Shown in pieces: positions 16,477 to 26,962 of a stretch of DNA of 64,000 nt; positions within the stretch are counted from its first letter, which is position 1, and the number at the start of each line of letters is the position of its first letter. Both the position numbers and the translations under genes were made by a program. The DNA lies in the NCBI RefSeq assembly GCF_003417535.1, contig NZ_QVLS01000010.1, forward strand, positions 62,001 to 126,000, written 5' to 3'. Source of the DNA: Hydrogenophaga borbori (GTDB taxonomy: Bacteria; Pseudomonadota; Gammaproteobacteria; Burkholderiales; Burkholderiaceae_C). The notes under the pieces were generated by a model. That model searched no databases, was not told the DNA's origin, and saw only the letters and a list, made by a program, of their open reading frames with translations.

Positions 16477-17475
16477 ATGGCAGCCCCGCCCCGCCACCCC
16501 CCAAGCCCCGTGAGCAAGCCCACCCCGATGAGCACCGACGCCGTGGCGCCCGCCGAGCGCGCGGCGATCTGGCGCGAGTGGGTGTGGACGCACTTCGGCG
16601 GCCTGGACTCCGACCTCTACGGCGACACCGACTTCGAGGGCCACATGAGCGCCTCGCAGGCGGGCGACGTGGTGCTGACGCGGCTGGAGGCCAACCGGCA
16701 CCGTGTGATCAAGAGCGACCGCCAGGCGCGCGCGGGCGAGCGGCCCTACCTCAAGATCGTGGCGCCCTGGCGCGGCAGCGCGGGCGTGCAGCAATCGGGC
16801 CGCGAGGCCTGGGTGCGGCCCGGCGGCTGGGCCATCTACGACACCACCGACGCTTACGCCGTGGCCAACCCCGAGCAGGTGGAGCACCTGATCGTGATGC
16901 TGCCCAAGGCCCAGCTGGCCGAGCGCGGCCTGGCGCTGGAGCCGCTGATGGCGCGGCAGATCGGCGGCGTCTCGGGCATCGCGCGCGTGGCGCTGGAGAC
17001 CATGCGCACCACCTACCAGGAGCTGCCCGGCATGAGCGAGTCGGCCGCGCGCGGCGCGGGCGAAGCCATCGTGGAGCTGGTGCGGCTGTCGCTGCTGGAG
17101 CTGGCCGGGCGCGGCGACGGGCGCACGCAGCTGGAGGCGTTCCGCGACCGCATCCGCGTGCACATCGGCCGCCACCTGCGCGACCCCGGCCTGTCGCTGG
17201 ACCACATCGCCAGCGCCATGAACTGCAGCAAGCGCCACCTGCACAAGGCCTTCAGCGCCGAGGACGACACGCTGGCGCAGTACATCCTGCGCCAGCGCCT
17301 GCAGGGCTGCATGCGCGAGCTGGGCGACGCGGCCAGCGCCACGCGCACCATCACCGAGATCGCGTTTTCCTGGGGCTTCAACAACACCGCGCACTTCAGC
17401 CGCGTGTTCCGCGAGCACACGGGACAGACGCCGTCGGCCTACCGCGAACGGGCCCAGGCCGGCACCACCGGCTGA
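16477..17475 (+). CDS. AraC-family transcriptional regulator
   Basis: A 332-residue regulator with an N-terminal AraC-binding-like sensor domain and a C-terminal pair of helix-turn-helix motifs (LSLDHIASAMNCSKRHLHKA, then ITEIAFSWGFNNTAHFSRVF). The layout is that of XylS/FeaR-type regulators, which often respond to aromatic compounds or amines. Start is uncertain among ATG 16477 (GGGGA upstream), GTG 16510 and ATG 16528; conserved sequence begins after the last. It is divergent from the Liv-type operon and most likely activates it. Confidence 0.85.
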   Translation: MAAPPRHPPSPVSKPTPMSTDAVAPAERAAIWREWVWTHFGGLDSDLYGDTDFEGHMSASQAGDVVLTRLEANRHRVIKSDRQARAGERPYLKIVAPWRGSAGVQQSGREAWVRPGGWAIYDTTDAYAVANPEQVEHLIVMLPKAQLAERGLALEPLMARQIGGVSGIARVALETMRTTYQELPGMSESAARGAGEAIVELVRLSLLELAGRGDGRTQLEAFRDRIRVHIGRHLRDPGLSLDHIASAMNCSKRHLHKAFSAEDDTLAQYILRQRLQGCMRELGDAASATRTITEIAFSWGFNNTAHFSRVFREHTGQTPSAYRERAQAGTTG

Positions 17476-17579
17476 AGGGCCATCGGTCGAATGGCCGTGG
17501 CGCCCGCGGCCAATCGGCGCAGGCGGGAGCGGGCCGGCCGACCTCTCATGGGCTACCCCCCGCCCGTATACCAAGCCCC

Positions 17580-18587
17580 GTGGCAACCCCCTCGACCTCG
17601 CCGCCGTCGACGCGCCCGCCGCGTCGGCGAGGGACCAAGGTCTGGCGGTGCATCGGCGGGTGCTGGCTGCTGCTGAGCCTCTGGTGGCTCTGCCCGGCGG
17701 CCCAGGCCCAGCCGGTGTTCGAGGTGCCCACGCAGGCCGCCTCGGTGCCGCTGACCGACGAGCTGGAGTACTTCATCGACGAGACGGGCCGCTGGCGGCC
17801 CGAGTCCGGCGAAGCCCCGCCGGGCGGCTGGCGGCCCCTGCGCGAGCGCCGGCTCAACCAGGGCAACTTCGGCTTCGTGCCGCACCCCATCTGGTTCCGG
17901 CTGACGCTGCGCTCGGCCCGCCCTATCGAGCGGACCTGGGTGGTCGGCACGCCGCAGCTCGAGTGGGTGGAATGGGTGCAGATGCGCGAAGGCCGAGTGG
18001 TCGGGCGGGCCGAGGCCGGGCTGGGCCCCACCCAAGGCACGCGGCCCGACAACCCCGAACCCGCGCGCACGTGCTGCTGGGCGGCTACTTCGGCCTGCTG
18101 GCGGGCCTGCTGGCCTACAACGGCTTCCTGGCGCTGCGCCTGCGCGACCCCGCCTATGGCTACTGCATCGCCTTCGGCATTGGCCTGGGCGTTTTCCAGC
18201 TCAGCAGCACCGGTTTCGGGCCGAGCTTCCTGTGGTCGCGGCACGCGCGCATGGGCGTGCTGCCTCCCCTCATGGCCGCCATCACCCTCGACCTGCAGCA
18301 GCCCCTCTACGCGCTGAGCCTGGCCACCGAAAGCCTGGCGCGCCAGAACACCCAGCCCATGCCATCGCAGGCGCTGACCCAGATGCGCTCGGCCCTGTTC
18401 TCCGCCGACGAGCTGATGGCCTCGCTGGCCATGAACGTGCGCCTGGACCGGGAGAACCTGCTGCCCGAGTTCGAGGTGTTCTCGGTGCAGAGCATGCTTG
18501 AACGCATCGACGCCCTGTTCGCCACGCGCGCGCAGCAGGCCGGCCTGCGCTGGCGTGTGCCGCCCAGCTGGCGCCGGCCGTGCATTG
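17580..18587 (+). pseudogene. decayed 7TM-DISM sensor histidine kinase
   Basis: From GTG 17580 the frame encodes a signal-like segment (CIGGCWLLLSLWWLCPAAQA) and a 7TMR-DISM extracellular domain (FIDETGRWRPESG to VEWVQMREGRVVG). Around 18060 the coding frame shifts: the continuation (LLGGYFGLLAGLLAYNGFLA) is in another frame, only two or three of the seven membrane helices remain, and it jumps to a dimerisation segment in which the phospho-acceptor is lost (ITLDLQQPLYALSLATES, where the intact paralogue at 37123 has VSHDMRQPLYAITLAAES). The gene stops matching after GLRWRVPPSW; the ATPase domain is absent. It is a pseudogene paralogous to the kinase at 37123-39189. Confidence 0.8.
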
Positions 18588-18611
18588 AGCAGGCGTTTCG
18601 GCGCTGCCGTT

Positions 18612-19664
18612 TCAGCGCGGCGCGCAGGCGCGCGCCACCTTCATCGCCAGCTGGTGCAGGGCCTGCCAGGGCTCGGCGGGCCAGTCGGGGAACTTCAGGC
18701 CCTTGACGATGCCGTCCACGGTGTGGGCGTCGTCCAGCCAGCGCGCCAGCTGCGCCGTGCCCAGCGTGGGCAGCACGCGCTCGACCAGCTTTTCCTTCAC
18801 GCCCCAGACGCGGCTTTCGCGCAGGGCGATGGGCAGCGGGCGGCCGTCGTCCACCGCGCCGCGCACGCGGTTGAGCGTGCGGATGTCCTCGGCCAGCGCC
18901 CAGTGCACCAGCACGGGCGCCTCGCCCTCCGCCTGCAAACCGTCGAGCATGCGCTGCACACGCGCCACCTGGCCGGCCAGCACGGCCTCGGCCAGCTTGA
19001 AGGCGTCGAAGCGCGCCACGTTGAGCACGGCCGACTCGACCTGCTCGAAGCCCAGCTCGCCCTGTGGGTGCAGCAGCGCGAGCTTCTGGATCTCCTGGTG
19101 CGCGGCCAGCAGGTTGCCTTCCACGCGGTCGGCGAAGAAGGCCAGGGTGCGCTGGCCTTCCTCGCCCGCGGCCACGCGCTGGCCCTGGGCCTGCAGGCGC
19201 GTGGCGATCCACTGCGGCAGGGCCTTGCGGTCCACCGGGTCGACGCGCACGGTCACGCCGTGGGCGTCGAGCGCGGCGAACCAGGCGCTCTTCTGCGTGG
19301 CCATGTCCAGGCGCGGCAGCACCACCAGGGTGAGCGTGCTGTCATTGCCGTCGGCGGACTCGGCCAGCTGCTGCAGGGCGGCCGAGCCGTCTTTGCCGGG
19401 CTTGCCCGAGGGCACGCGCACCTCGACGATCTGCTTGTCGGCGAACAGGCTCAACGAGGCGCCACTGGCCAGCACGGCCGACCAGTCGGCGTGCGCGCCG
19501 GCCATGGTGTGCACGGTGCGCTCGGTGTGGCCCTGGGCGCGCGCGGCGGCGCGGATGGCGTCGCCCGCTTCCTGGATCAGCAGCGGCTCGTCGCCGTGCA
19601 GGGTGTAGAGGCTGCGCAGGCCCTTCTGGAGCTGGGCCTGGAGCTGGTTCGCGGCGAGCTGCAT
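18612..19664 (-). CDS. holA: DNA polymerase III subunit delta
   Basis: A 350-residue HolA, the clamp-loader subunit that opens the beta clamp. The N-terminal phrase LYTLHGDEPLLIQEAGDAIR is diagnostic, and the central region FFADRVEGNLLAAHQEIQKL matches the family's helical domain. Length agrees with other betaproteobacterial HolA. It follows lptE by 4 bp in the conserved leuS-lptE-holA order, so the three are surely one transcript. Confidence 0.95.
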   Translation of the reverse strand: MQLAANQLQAQLQKGLRSLYTLHGDEPLLIQEAGDAIRAAARAQGHTERTVHTMAGAHADWSAVLASGASLSLFADKQIVEVRVPSGKPGKDGSAALQQLAESADGNDSTLTLVVLPRLDMATQKSAWFAALDAHGVTVRVDPVDRKALPQWIATRLQAQGQRVAAGEEGQRTLAFFADRVEGNLLAAHQEIQKLALLHPQGELGFEQVESAVLNVARFDAFKLAEAVLAGQVARVQRMLDGLQAEGEAPVLVHWALAEDIRTLNRVRGAVDDGRPLPIALRESRVWGVKEKLVERVLPTLGTAQLARWLDDAHTVDGIVKGLKFPDWPAEPWQALHQLAMKVARACAPR

Positions 19665-19668
19665 GCCG

Positions 19669-20148
19669 TCAGAGCTGGCGCACCGACGCGAGGCGGCGGA
19701 TCACCTGCTGCGCGATGTCGGTGGTCATGTCGCGGTAGAGCATCTGTTCTTCGGCGTCCTTGGCGAGCACCACGGTTTCGTTGAAGCTCAGGTCGCGTTC
19801 GAGCAGCAGCTCGCTGTCGTCGATCAGCATGCGATCTTCGCGCGTGCGCAGGTTGAAGCGGAAGCGCACGCGCAGCTGCAGTTCGCGCACCTGGCCGGCG
19901 GCCGTCTGGCCCACGACCACGCGCTCGCGCTGGTCCACCTGGGCGGTGAGGATCACCGGCGGCAGCGGGTTGCCGTCCACACGCAGTCCGTTGACCTGCA
20001 TCTCGCGGCGCAGCTGCACGGTCACGTAGCCGGCCACGCCGGTGAGCTGCACGGCATCGAACGCGAAGTGCGGCGCCTCGCGCAGCTTGAAGCCGCAGGC
20101 CGGCAAGGCCAGGGCCGCCGCACCGCCGAGCAGGAGACGCCTGTTCAT
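19669..20148 (-). CDS. lptE: LPS-assembly lipoprotein LptE
   Basis: A 159-residue outer-membrane lipoprotein with lipobox ALPAC (Cys18) followed by GFKLRE, the family hallmark, and the C-terminal DMTTDIAQQVIRRL segment. It plugs the LptD barrel and helps insert lipopolysaccharide in the outer leaflet. ATG 20148 lies 2 bp after the leuS stop. Confidence 0.92.
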   Translation of the reverse strand: MNRRLLLGGAAALALPACGFKLREAPHFAFDAVQLTGVAGYVTVQLRREMQVNGLRVDGNPLPPVILTAQVDQRERVVVGQTAAGQVRELQLRVRFRFNLRTREDRMLIDDSELLLERDLSFNETVVLAKDAEEQMLYRDMTTDIAQQVIRRLASVRQL

Positions 20149-20150
20149 GG

Positions 20151-22868
20151 TCACACCACCACGTTGACGAGGCGGCCCGGCACCACCACGACCTTCTTGG
20201 GCGCGGCGCCGGCCGCCTGCTTGACGAAGGCCTCGCTGGCGAGCGCGGCGGCCTCGATGGCGGCCTTGTCGGCACTGGCCGGCACGGTGACGCTGCCGCG
20301 GTGCTTGCCATTGATCTGCAGCACCAGTTCGATCTGATCGCGCTGCAGCGCGGACGCGTCGGCCTGCGGCCAGGGCGCGTCCAGCAGCTCGCCGGCCTGC
20401 GCGGCGTAGCCGAGCTCGTTCCAGAGCGTGTGCGCGATGTGCGGCGTGGCCGGGTACAGGCAGCGCAGCAGGATGCCGAAGCCCTCGGCGGCGGCGGCCT
20501 CGTCGCCCGCGCCCTCGGGCGTGAAGCCCTCCAGCGCATTGAGCATCTTCATGGCGCCCGAGACCACGGTGTTGTATTGCATGCGCTGGTAGTCGTAGTC
20601 CACCTGCTTGAGCACGGTGTGGATCTCCAGTCGCAGCGCCTTGGCGGCCTGGGACAGCGTGGCCTGGCCCACGCCCGCGGCCAGCGCGCCCTGCGACGCA
20701 CCGGATGGGCCCTGCGCCCGGCGCTTGTGGCCGTAGCCCCAGACCCGGCGCAGGAAGCGGTAGCTGCCCTCCACCGCGGCGTCGTTCCACTCCAGCGTGG
20801 CCTCGGGCGGCGCGGTGAACATGGTGTACAGGCGCGCGGTGTCGGCGCCGTACTTCTCGATCAGGTCCTGCGGGTCGACGCCGTTGTTCTTGGACTTGGA
20901 CATGGTGCCCACGCCCTCGTAGTCGATGGGCGTGCCCACGGGCAGGTCACCGACGGCGTTCTTCAGCTTCGCGCCGACGATCTTGCCGCCCTCGTCGAGC
21001 ACGTTGTCCACGTCGTGCGGCCAGAAGTACTCCTTGGCGCCCTTGTCGGTGCGGCGGCTGTAGATGTGGTTGAGCACCATGCCCTGCGTGAGCAGGTGGG
21101 TGAAGGGCTCGTCCACCGTGACCAGGCCGAGGTCGCGCATGACCTTGGTCCAGAAGCGCGCGTACAGCAGGTGCAGGATGGCGTGCTCGATGCCGCCGAT
21201 GTACTGGTCCATGCCGCTGCCGCCGGTGGCCAGCTTCTGGTCGCGCATCCAGTAGGCCGTGCCCTCGGCCACCATGCGCTCGCTGTTCTTCGGGTCGCAG
21301 TAGCGCATGAAGTACCAGGACGAGTCCACGAAGGTGTCCATGGTGTCGGTCTCGCGCCGCGCCGCCGCGCCGCACACCGGGCAGACCACGCCGGCGTGGA
21401 AGCCCTGGTGGTGGTTGAGCGGGTTGCCACTGCCATCGGGCACGCAGTCCTCGGGCAGGACCACGGGCAGGTCTTTCTCGGGCACGGGCACGGCGCCGTG
21501 TTCGGGGCAGTGAATGATGGGGATGGGCGTGCCCCAGTAGCGCTGGCGGCTGATGCCCCAGTCGCGCAGGCGCCAGGTGGTTTTCTTCTCGCCCAGGCCC
21601 TGGGCGGCCAGCGCCTCGGCGACCTTGTCGACGGCGGCCTGGTAGCCCAGGCCATCGAGGAAGCCGCTGTTGACGCAGACGCCGCGCTGCTTGTCGCCGT
21701 ACCACTCCTGCCAGGCGTCGGCGCTGAAGGTTTCGCCTTCGACCGCCACCACCTGCGGGATCGCCAGGCCGTACTTCCTGGCGAAGGCGAAGTCGCGCTC
21801 ATCGTGGGCGGGCACGCCCATGACGGCGCCGTCGCCGTAGCCCATGAGCACGTAGTTGCCGACCCACACCGGCACGGCCGCGCCGGTGATGGGGTGGGTG
21901 ACGCTCAGGCCGGTGGGCAGACCTTCCTTGTCTTTCAGCGCCAGCTCGGCCTCGGTGGTGCCGCCCTTCTTGCATTCCTCGATGAAGGCGGCGAGCGCCG
22001 GGTCGCTGGCGGCCGCGTGCGTGGCCAGCGGGTGCTCGGGCGCCACGGCGCAGAAGGTGACGCCCATGATGGTGTCCGCGCGCGTGGTGAAGACGTAGAG
22101 GCGGCCGTCGCCGATGAGGGCGCCGCTGGCGTCCTGGATCTGGTGCGGAAAGGCGAAGCGCAGGCCCTCGCTCCTGCCGATCCAGTTCTCCTGCATCAGG
22201 CGCACCTTGTCGGGCCAGCCACTGAGCGTGGCCTTGGGGTTGCCGATCTGCACGTGGTCGAGCAGCTCGCCCGCGTACGAGGTGATGTTGAGGTAGTAGC
22301 CCGGGATCTCGCGCTTCTCGACCAGCGCGCCGGTGCGCCAGCCGCGGCCGTCGATGACCTGTTCGTTGGCGAGCACGGTGTGGTCCACCGGGTCCCAGTT
22401 CACCACCTGGGTCTTGCGGTAGGCGATGCCCTTTTCCAGCATCTTGAGGAACAGCCACTGGTTCCAGTGGTAGTAGTCGGGCGAGCAGGTGGCGACCTCG
22501 CGGCTCCAGTCGATGGCCAGGCCCATGGCCTGCATCTGCCGCTTCATGTAGGCGATGTTGTCGTAGGTCCACTTCGCGGGCGGCACCTTGTTCTTGATCG
22601 CCGCGTTCTCGGCCGGCAGGCCGAAGGCGTCCCAGCCCATGGGCATGAGGACGTTGTAGCCCTTCATGCGCAGCTGGCGCGTGAGCATGTCGTTGATCGT
22701 GTAGTTGCGCACGTGGCCCATGTGCAGCTTGCCGCTCGGGTAGGGCAGCATGGAGCAGGCATAGAACTTGGGCTTGCCGGCGTCTTCGGTGACGCGGTAG
22801 GCGTCGCGGGCGGTCCAGTGGGCCTGCGCGGCGCGCTCGACGTCTTGGTGGGCGTATTTGTCTTGCAT
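20151..22868 (-). CDS. leuS: leucyl-tRNA synthetase
   Basis: A 905-residue class I aminoacyl-tRNA synthetase. HIGH-type motif HMGH appears in [13 protein letters not shown] near residue 48, and the KMSKS-type motif MSKSKN is near residue 655. The CP1 editing domain lies between. The C-terminal phrase [11 protein letters not shown] closes the protein as in other proteobacterial LeuRS. First gene of leuS-lptE-holA. The very long open frame on the opposite strand (20301-22931) is a codon-bias shadow. Confidence 0.97.
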   Translation of the reverse strand: MQDKYAHQDVERAAQAHWTARDAYRVTEDAGKPKFYACSMLPYPSGKLHMGHVRNYTINDMLTRQLRMKGYNVLMPMGWDAFGLPAENAAIKNKVPPAKWTYDNIAYMKRQMQAMGLAIDWSREVATCSPDYYHWNQWLFLKMLEKGIAYRKTQVVNWDPVDHTVLANEQVIDGRGWRTGALVEKREIPGYYLNITSYAGELLDHVQIGNPKATLSGWPDKVRLMQENWIGRSEGLRFAFPHQIQDASGALIGDGRLYVFTTRADTIMGVTFCAVAPEHPLATHAAASDPALAAFIEECKKGGTTEAELALKDKEGLPTGLSVTHPITGAAVPVWVGNYVLMGYGDGAVMGVPAHDERDFAFARKYGLAIPQVVAVEGETFSADAWQEWYGDKQRGVCVNSGFLDGLGYQAAVDKVAEALAAQGLGEKKTTWRLRDWGISRQRYWGTPIPIIHCPEHGAVPVPEKDLPVVLPEDCVPDGSGNPLNHHQGFHAGVVCPVCGAAARRETDTMDTFVDSSWYFMRYCDPKNSERMVAEGTAYWMRDQKLATGGSGMDQYIGGIEHAILHLLYARFWTKVMRDLGLVTVDEPFTHLLTQGMVLNHIYSRRTDKGAKEYFWPHDVDNVLDEGGKIVGAKLKNAVGDLPVGTPIDYEGVGTMSKSKNNGVDPQDLIEKYGADTARLYTMFTAPPEATLEWNDAAVEGSYRFLRRVWGYGHKRRAQGPSGASQGALAAGVGQATLSQAAKALRLEIHTVLKQVDYDYQRMQYNTVVSGAMKMLNALEGFTPEGAGDEAAAAEGFGILLRCLYPATPHIAHTLWNELGYAAQAGELLDAPWPQADASALQRDQIELVLQINGKHRGSVTVPASADKAAIEAAALASEAFVKQAAGAAPKKVVVVPGRLVNVVV

Positions 22869-22991
22869 GGGAACGGGGAAGACCAGGGAAGCCGGACGGG
22901 CGCGGCTCGCCCGTGGGAGCGGGGATTTTAGGCCGCGCGCCCGGCGGGCGCCGCCGGCGCGCGCCCTCGTCGGTGAACCGCCACCGGCCGG

Positions 22992-23816
22992 CTAGGTCTG
23001 GCGCAGCCCCAGCACGTCGAACATGTCGAACAGCCCGGCGCGGCGGCCGGCGAGGAAGCGCACCGCGCGCAGGCTGCCCTGGGCGTAGGTGCTGCGGCTG
23101 GCGGACTTGTGCGTGATCTCGATGCGCTCGCCGGTGCCCGCGAACAGCACGGTGTGGTCGCCCACGATGTCACCGCCGCGGATGGTGGCGAAGCCAATGC
23201 TGGACGGGTCGCGCTCGCCGGTGACGCCCTCGCGCGCGTAGACCGCGCAGTCCTTGAGGTCGCGGCCCAGGGCATCGGCGATGACCTCGCCCATCTTGAG
23301 CGCGGTGCCGCTGGGCGCGTCCACCTTGTGGCGGTGGTGGGCCTCGATGATCTCGATGTCGTAGCCGGTGGACAGGGCCTTGGCCGCCATTTCCAGCAGC
23401 TTGAGCGTGACGTTCACGCCCACGCTCATGTTGGGCGCCATCACGATGGCGATGCGCTGGGACGCCTCGGCGATGCGGGCCTTCTGCGCCTCGCTGAAGC
23501 CGGTGGTGCCGATGACCAGGTTGACGCCCTGCGCCACACAGGCGTCCAGGTGGTCCATGGTGCCCTCGGGGCGGGTGAAATCGACCAGGCAGTCGCTGCC
23601 CTGCAGGCTCTGGGCGAGATCGGCGGTGATCGGCACACCGGTCGGCTGGCCGGCGTAGGCGCCGGCGTCCTGCCCGATGGCGGGGCTGGCGGCCACGTCG
23701 AGCGCGCCGCTGAGCCGGCAGTCGCCGCTGTCGCGCACGGCCTCGATCAGCATGCGGCCCATGCGGCCGCTGGCCCCCGCGACACAGACGCGGTGGGGGG
23801 TGGTTGCAACGCTCAT
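22992..23816 (-). CDS. dapB: 4-hydroxy-tetrahydrodipicolinate reductase
   Basis: A 274-residue DapB of the lysine/diaminopimelate pathway. NAD(P)H loop GASGRMG is at 14-20; the signature [15 protein letters not shown] with catalytic His and Lys is near 165. ATG 23816 overlaps the bamE stop codon (ATGA), so both are cotranslated. Confidence 0.96.
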   Translation of the reverse strand: MSVATTPHRVCVAGASGRMGRMLIEAVRDSGDCRLSGALDVAASPAIGQDAGAYAGQPTGVPITADLAQSLQGSDCLVDFTRPEGTMDHLDACVAQGVNLVIGTTGFSEAQKARIAEASQRIAIVMAPNMSVGVNVTLKLLEMAAKALSTGYDIEIIEAHHRHKVDAPSGTALKMGEVIADALGRDLKDCAVYAREGVTGERDPSSIGFATIRGGDIVGDHTVLFAGTGERIEITHKSASRSTYAQGSLRAVRFLAGRRAGLFDMFDVLGLRQT

Positions 23817-24340
23817 CGGCCCGACTCCAGCGGCGGGAAGTTGGTGGTGGCGGGTGCGGGCGCGGCGCTGGCGGGCAGCGGCGGGGCCTGCGGCTTGTTG
23901 CGCTCGGCGAAGTCCTTGAGCTGCTGCTCGGTGGCCTCGAGCACGGGCGGCTTGGCCTTTTTGTCGCGGCGTACGTCCAGCGAGGCCACGAACTCGGCCT
24001 CGGTGGGCAGCTCGTCGGCCTCGTGGCGCTCGAGCACGCCGTCCTTGAAGAACACGGTCACTCGGCGGCGCAGCGGCTCCTGGCCCCGGCGCTGCAGGGT
24101 GAAGACGTAGTCCCAGCGGTCGGCGTGGAACACGCTGGCCAGCAGCGGCGAGCCCAGGATGTCGCGCACCTGTTCGCGCGGCATGCCGGGCTTGAGCGCC
24201 TCGACCTGCTCGCGGGTGATCACATTGCCTTGAAGGATGTCGATCTTGTATGGCGTGACCCAGTTGGCCACGCTGCCACAACCGCCCAGCGCCAGCAGGG
24301 CAACCAGCGCGAGCGAGATTCGGAACTTGGAGAAGGACAT
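23813..24340 (-). CDS. bamE: outer membrane protein assembly factor BamE
   Basis: A 175-residue lipoprotein with lipobox ALGGC (Cys21) and a BamE/SmpA domain: [20 protein letters not shown], then [20 protein letters not shown]. Residues after about 120 form an extended Lys/Pro/Ala-rich tail that shorter enterobacterial BamE proteins lack. BamE belongs to the Bam complex that folds outer-membrane barrels. It is divergent from fur, 102 bp away, an arrangement conserved in many beta- and gammaproteobacteria. Confidence 0.93.
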   Translation of the reverse strand: MSFSKFRISLALVALLALGGCGSVANWVTPYKIDILQGNVITREQVEALKPGMPREQVRDILGSPLLASVFHADRWDYVFTLQRRGQEPLRRRVTVFFKDGVLERHEADELPTEAEFVASLDVRRDKKAKPPVLEATEQQLKDFAERNKPQAPPLPASAAPAPATTNFPPLESGR

Positions 24341-24442
24341 GGCGAAAACCCGGGGTGGGGGCCTGCTGGCCCTGCACTGGCGCGGCCGGCGCAAGGCGGA
24401 CGATAATCGGTCGGCCATTGTAGTGAGCCCGAAGCGAGCGCC

Positions 24443-24895
24443 ATGTCCAACATCGAAGACCTCAAGAGCACCGGCCTGAAGGCCACGCTGCCGCGCCTGA
24501 AGATCCTGGAGGTCTTTCAGAACGCCACGCAGCGCCACATGACGGCCGAGGACGTGTTCCGCGTGCTGCTCGACGAGCGCAGCGACATCGGCCTGGCCAC
24601 CGTCTACCGCGTGCTGATGCAGTTCGAACAGGCTGGCCTGCTCACGCGCAGCAATTTCGAGTCGGGCAAGGCCGTCTACGAACTCAACGAGGGCCAGCAC
24701 CACGACCACCTGGTCTGCCTGGACTGCGGGCGCGTCGAGGAATTCTTCGATGCGGAGATCGAGAAGCGCCAGCAGATGGTGGCCAAGTCGCGCGGCTTCG
24801 CGCTGCAGGAGCACGCGCTGTCGCTCTACGCGAACTGCACCAAGGGCGACTGCCCGCACCGCGGCGCCGGCAAGGTCCCCGGCGGCCACCGCTAG
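24443..24895 (+). CDS. fur: ferric uptake regulator
   Basis: A 150-residue Fur repressor. N-terminal winged helix ([14 protein letters not shown] and [17 protein letters not shown]), metal-binding HHDH at 86-89, and two Cys pairs, C92/C95 and C132/C137, for structural zinc. It represses iron acquisition genes when loaded with ferrous iron. It is divergent from bamE and convergent with hprK. Confidence 0.97.
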   Translation: MSNIEDLKSTGLKATLPRLKILEVFQNATQRHMTAEDVFRVLLDERSDIGLATVYRVLMQFEQAGLLTRSNFESGKAVYELNEGQHHDHLVCLDCGRVEEFFDAEIEKRQQMVAKSRGFALQEHALSLYANCTKGDCPHRGAGKVPGGHR

Positions 24896-24907
24896 GCGCG
24901 GCGTTCG

Positions 24908-25858
24908 TCACTCGTCGCGCGACATCGCGGCGCGGTGGCGCTGCACGAACTCCTGGTAGGTGTCGATGCCGCGCAGCTGCAGGATGGTGTTGCGCACGGC
25001 GGCCTCCACCAGCACGGCGATGTTGCGCCCCGCCACCACCTGAATCACGGCCTTGCGCACGGGCACGCCCAACACATCCTGGTACAGCGGCTCATAGGGC
25101 ATACGCTCGTAGTCGCGCTCCATGGTCTCGCGGCGCACCAGGTGCACGATGAGCTGCAGCCGCATCTTGCGGCGCACCGCCGTCTCGCCAAAGATCGCCT
25201 TGATGTCGAGCAGGCCGATGCCGCGCACCTCCAGCAGGTTCTGCAGCAGCTCGGGGCAGCGGCCTTCCACGCTGGTCTGGTTGATTCGGTACAGGTCCAC
25301 CGCGTCGTCGGCCACCAGGCCGTGGCCGCGCGAGATGAGCTCCAGCCCCAGCTCGCTCTTGCCCAGGCCCGATTCGCCCGTGATCAGGACCCCCATGCCC
25401 AGGATGTCCATGAACACGCCGTGCATGGTGGCGCGGTCGGCGAAATGGCGCGACAGGTAGGCGCGCAGCACGTCGATCACGAAGGCCGCGGACTCGTGGG
25501 TCGCGAACATCGGGATCTGCGCGCGCTCGCACATCGCGAGCAGTTCGTCGGGCGCGGGCTTGTCGTCGGCCACCACCAGCACCGGCGGCTCCAGCGTCAC
25601 GATGCGCGCCACGCGGCGCTTGTTGTCCTCGGTGCTGGGGCTGGTGAGGTAGGCCACCTCACGCTCGCCGATGACCTGCAGGCGGTAGGGGTGGATGTAG
25701 TTGAGGTAGCCGACCAGGTCGGCGCCCGAGCGCGCCGCGCGGATCGCCACCTCGTCGAAGCGGCGCTCGGAGGCCCCCAGGCCGGCGATCCACTGCCACT
25801 TCAGCGTGTCCCGGTGGTCCTCGAAGAGGACGTCGGCGCTGACGACGGTGGGTTTCAA
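24908..25858 (-). CDS. hprK: HPr kinase/phosphorylase
   Basis: A 316-residue HprK. Walker A GESGLGKS is at 161-168, followed by the acidic pair in [10 protein letters not shown], and the HprK signature [16 protein letters not shown] further on. It phosphorylates the Ser of HPr or removes that phosphate. It follows ptsN by 13 bp. In betaproteobacteria this pair belongs to a regulatory rather than sugar-transporting phosphotransferase chain. Confidence 0.96.
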   Translation of the reverse strand: MKPTVVSADVLFEDHRDTLKWQWIAGLGASERRFDEVAIRAARSGADLVGYLNYIHPYRLQVIGEREVAYLTSPSTEDNKRRVARIVTLEPPVLVVADDKPAPDELLAMCERAQIPMFATHESAAFVIDVLRAYLSRHFADRATMHGVFMDILGMGVLITGESGLGKSELGLELISRGHGLVADDAVDLYRINQTSVEGRCPELLQNLLEVRGIGLLDIKAIFGETAVRRKMRLQLIVHLVRRETMERDYERMPYEPLYQDVLGVPVRKAVIQVVAGRNIAVLVEAAVRNTILQLRGIDTYQEFVQRHRAAMSRDE

Positions 25859-25871
25859 TGGAGAACGGGGT

Positions 25872-26342
25872 TCAGGCCGCGGCGTGCGCGGACTGCCAGT
25901 TGGAAATCAGCCCGTGCAGCGCACCGGCGTCGGACGAAAACTTCATGCGCTCGCGCAAGGCGCTGTCGCTGAGCAGCTCGGCGATCTCCGACAGGATTTC
26001 CAGGTGTTTCTGCGTGGCCGCCTCGGGCACCAGCAGGAAGATCATGAGCTGCACCGGCAACTCGTCCGGGGCGTCGAAGCCAATGGGACTGGCGAGCTGG
26101 AACACCGCCGCCAACGGCTGCTTGAGACCCTTGATGCGGCCATGCGGAATGGCCACGCCATGGCCCAGGCCGGTGGACCCCAGGCGTTCGCGCGCGAACA
26201 GGCTGTCGGTGATGAGCGCGCGGTTGAGGCCGTGCAGGGTTTCGAACAGCAGGCCCGCTTCCTCGAAGGCGCGCTTTTTGCTGCTGGCGTCGACGGCGAC
26301 GAGCACCTGCGCGGCGGGCAATATGGCAGACAGTCGGTTCAT
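25872..26342 (-). CDS. ptsN: PTS IIA-like nitrogen regulatory protein
   Basis: A 156-residue EIIA-Ntr protein. The phosphorylation site is His67 within [17 protein letters not shown], and the C-terminal half has the PTS_EIIA type 2 fold. It takes part in the nitrogen-related phosphorelay. It is in one unit with hprK and separated from hpf by a terminator. No rpoN is present on either side in this window. Confidence 0.93.
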   Translation of the reverse strand: MNRLSAILPAAQVLVAVDASSKKRAFEEAGLLFETLHGLNRALITDSLFARERLGSTGLGHGVAIPHGRIKGLKQPLAAVFQLASPIGFDAPDELPVQLMIFLLVPEAATQKHLEILSEIAELLSDSALRERMKFSSDAGALHGLISNWQSAHAAA

Positions 26343-26400
26343 GGGGGCCCTTTCGGGCGCGGATTATGCGCTTCTGCTTTCCTACGCCTAGATGAAAAGG

Positions 26401-26432
26401 ACAAAAAAGCCGCTTGACAATTCAAGCGGCTT
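26401..26432 (-). terminator. terminator between hpf and ptsN
   Basis: AAGCCGCTTGA (26407-26417) and TCAAGCGGCTT (26422-26432) form an 11-bp perfect stem with a 4-base loop, and the minus strand continues TTTTTTGT. It lies between hpf and ptsN and would end or attenuate transcription coming from hpf. Confidence 0.85.
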
Positions 26433-26485
26433 GTTGCAGTGCAGCACGACCGGGAACCCGCTAACGGCGCGGGTTGTGACCGTTT

Positions 26486-26815
26486 TCACATCAGGCGTTT
26501 GACGGCTTCGTGGTTGTGTTCCTGGGTCTTGGTCTTGTAACGCAGCACCTGGCGGTCGAGCTTGTCGGCCAACTCATCGACGGCGGCGTACAGATCGGCA
26601 TGGGCGCTCTCGGCGAACAGGTCCCGGCCTTTCACGTGGATGTTGCATTCCGCACGCTGCCGCAGGGCCTTTTCCTTGAGGTTGTCCACTTTCAACAGCA
26701 CCCGGATGTCGACGACCTGGTCGAAGTGTCGGGAAATGCGTTCGAGCTTGCTGGTGACGTAGCCGCGCAGGGCGGGGGTGACCTCGAGGTCGTGACCGTT
26801 GATCGTCAGGTTCAT
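26486..26815 (-). CDS. hpf: ribosome hibernation promoting factor
   Basis: A 109-residue short-form HPF/YfiA protein beginning [20 protein letters not shown] and containing [20 protein letters not shown], both family signatures. It binds the 30S subunit in stationary phase. GGAGG is 8 bp before ATG 26815. Upstream gene order differs from many relatives in which rpoN lies directly ahead. Confidence 0.95.
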   Translation of the reverse strand: MNLTINGHDLEVTPALRGYVTSKLERISRHFDQVVDIRVLLKVDNLKEKALRQRAECNIHVKGRDLFAESAHADLYAAVDELADKLDRQVLRYKTKTQEHNHEAVKRLM

Positions 26816-26962
26816 GGATGAGCCTCCAATTGCTCCGGGTTGACACAGGCCGCCGGCGGCAGGGCCATCCGGCGACCACGGGATGGCTTGAGACCCACTA
26901 TGCCGACGATGCCCTGAGCACGCAAGCCGAAACCGTCAGAAATCGTGACTTCCGGATCGCCT

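Noticed and set aside
15115..17586. Reading the binding-protein gene as starting at 17586
   Set aside because: The frame upstream of 16311 is antisense to the AraC gene; signal peptide and ribosome site support 16311.
20301..22931. Very long plus-strand open frame opposite leuS
   Set aside because: It is antisense to a clear leucyl-tRNA synthetase; high-GC codon bias leaves few stops in this frame, and the translation is low-complexity without domains.
22869..22991. Terminator between leuS and dapB
   Set aside because: GC-rich inverted sequences are present but without a T-run on either strand.
24402..24422. Fur box in the bamE-fur gap
   Set aside because: GATAATCGGTCGGCCATTGTA matches the consensus only at the edges; the middle is unrelated.
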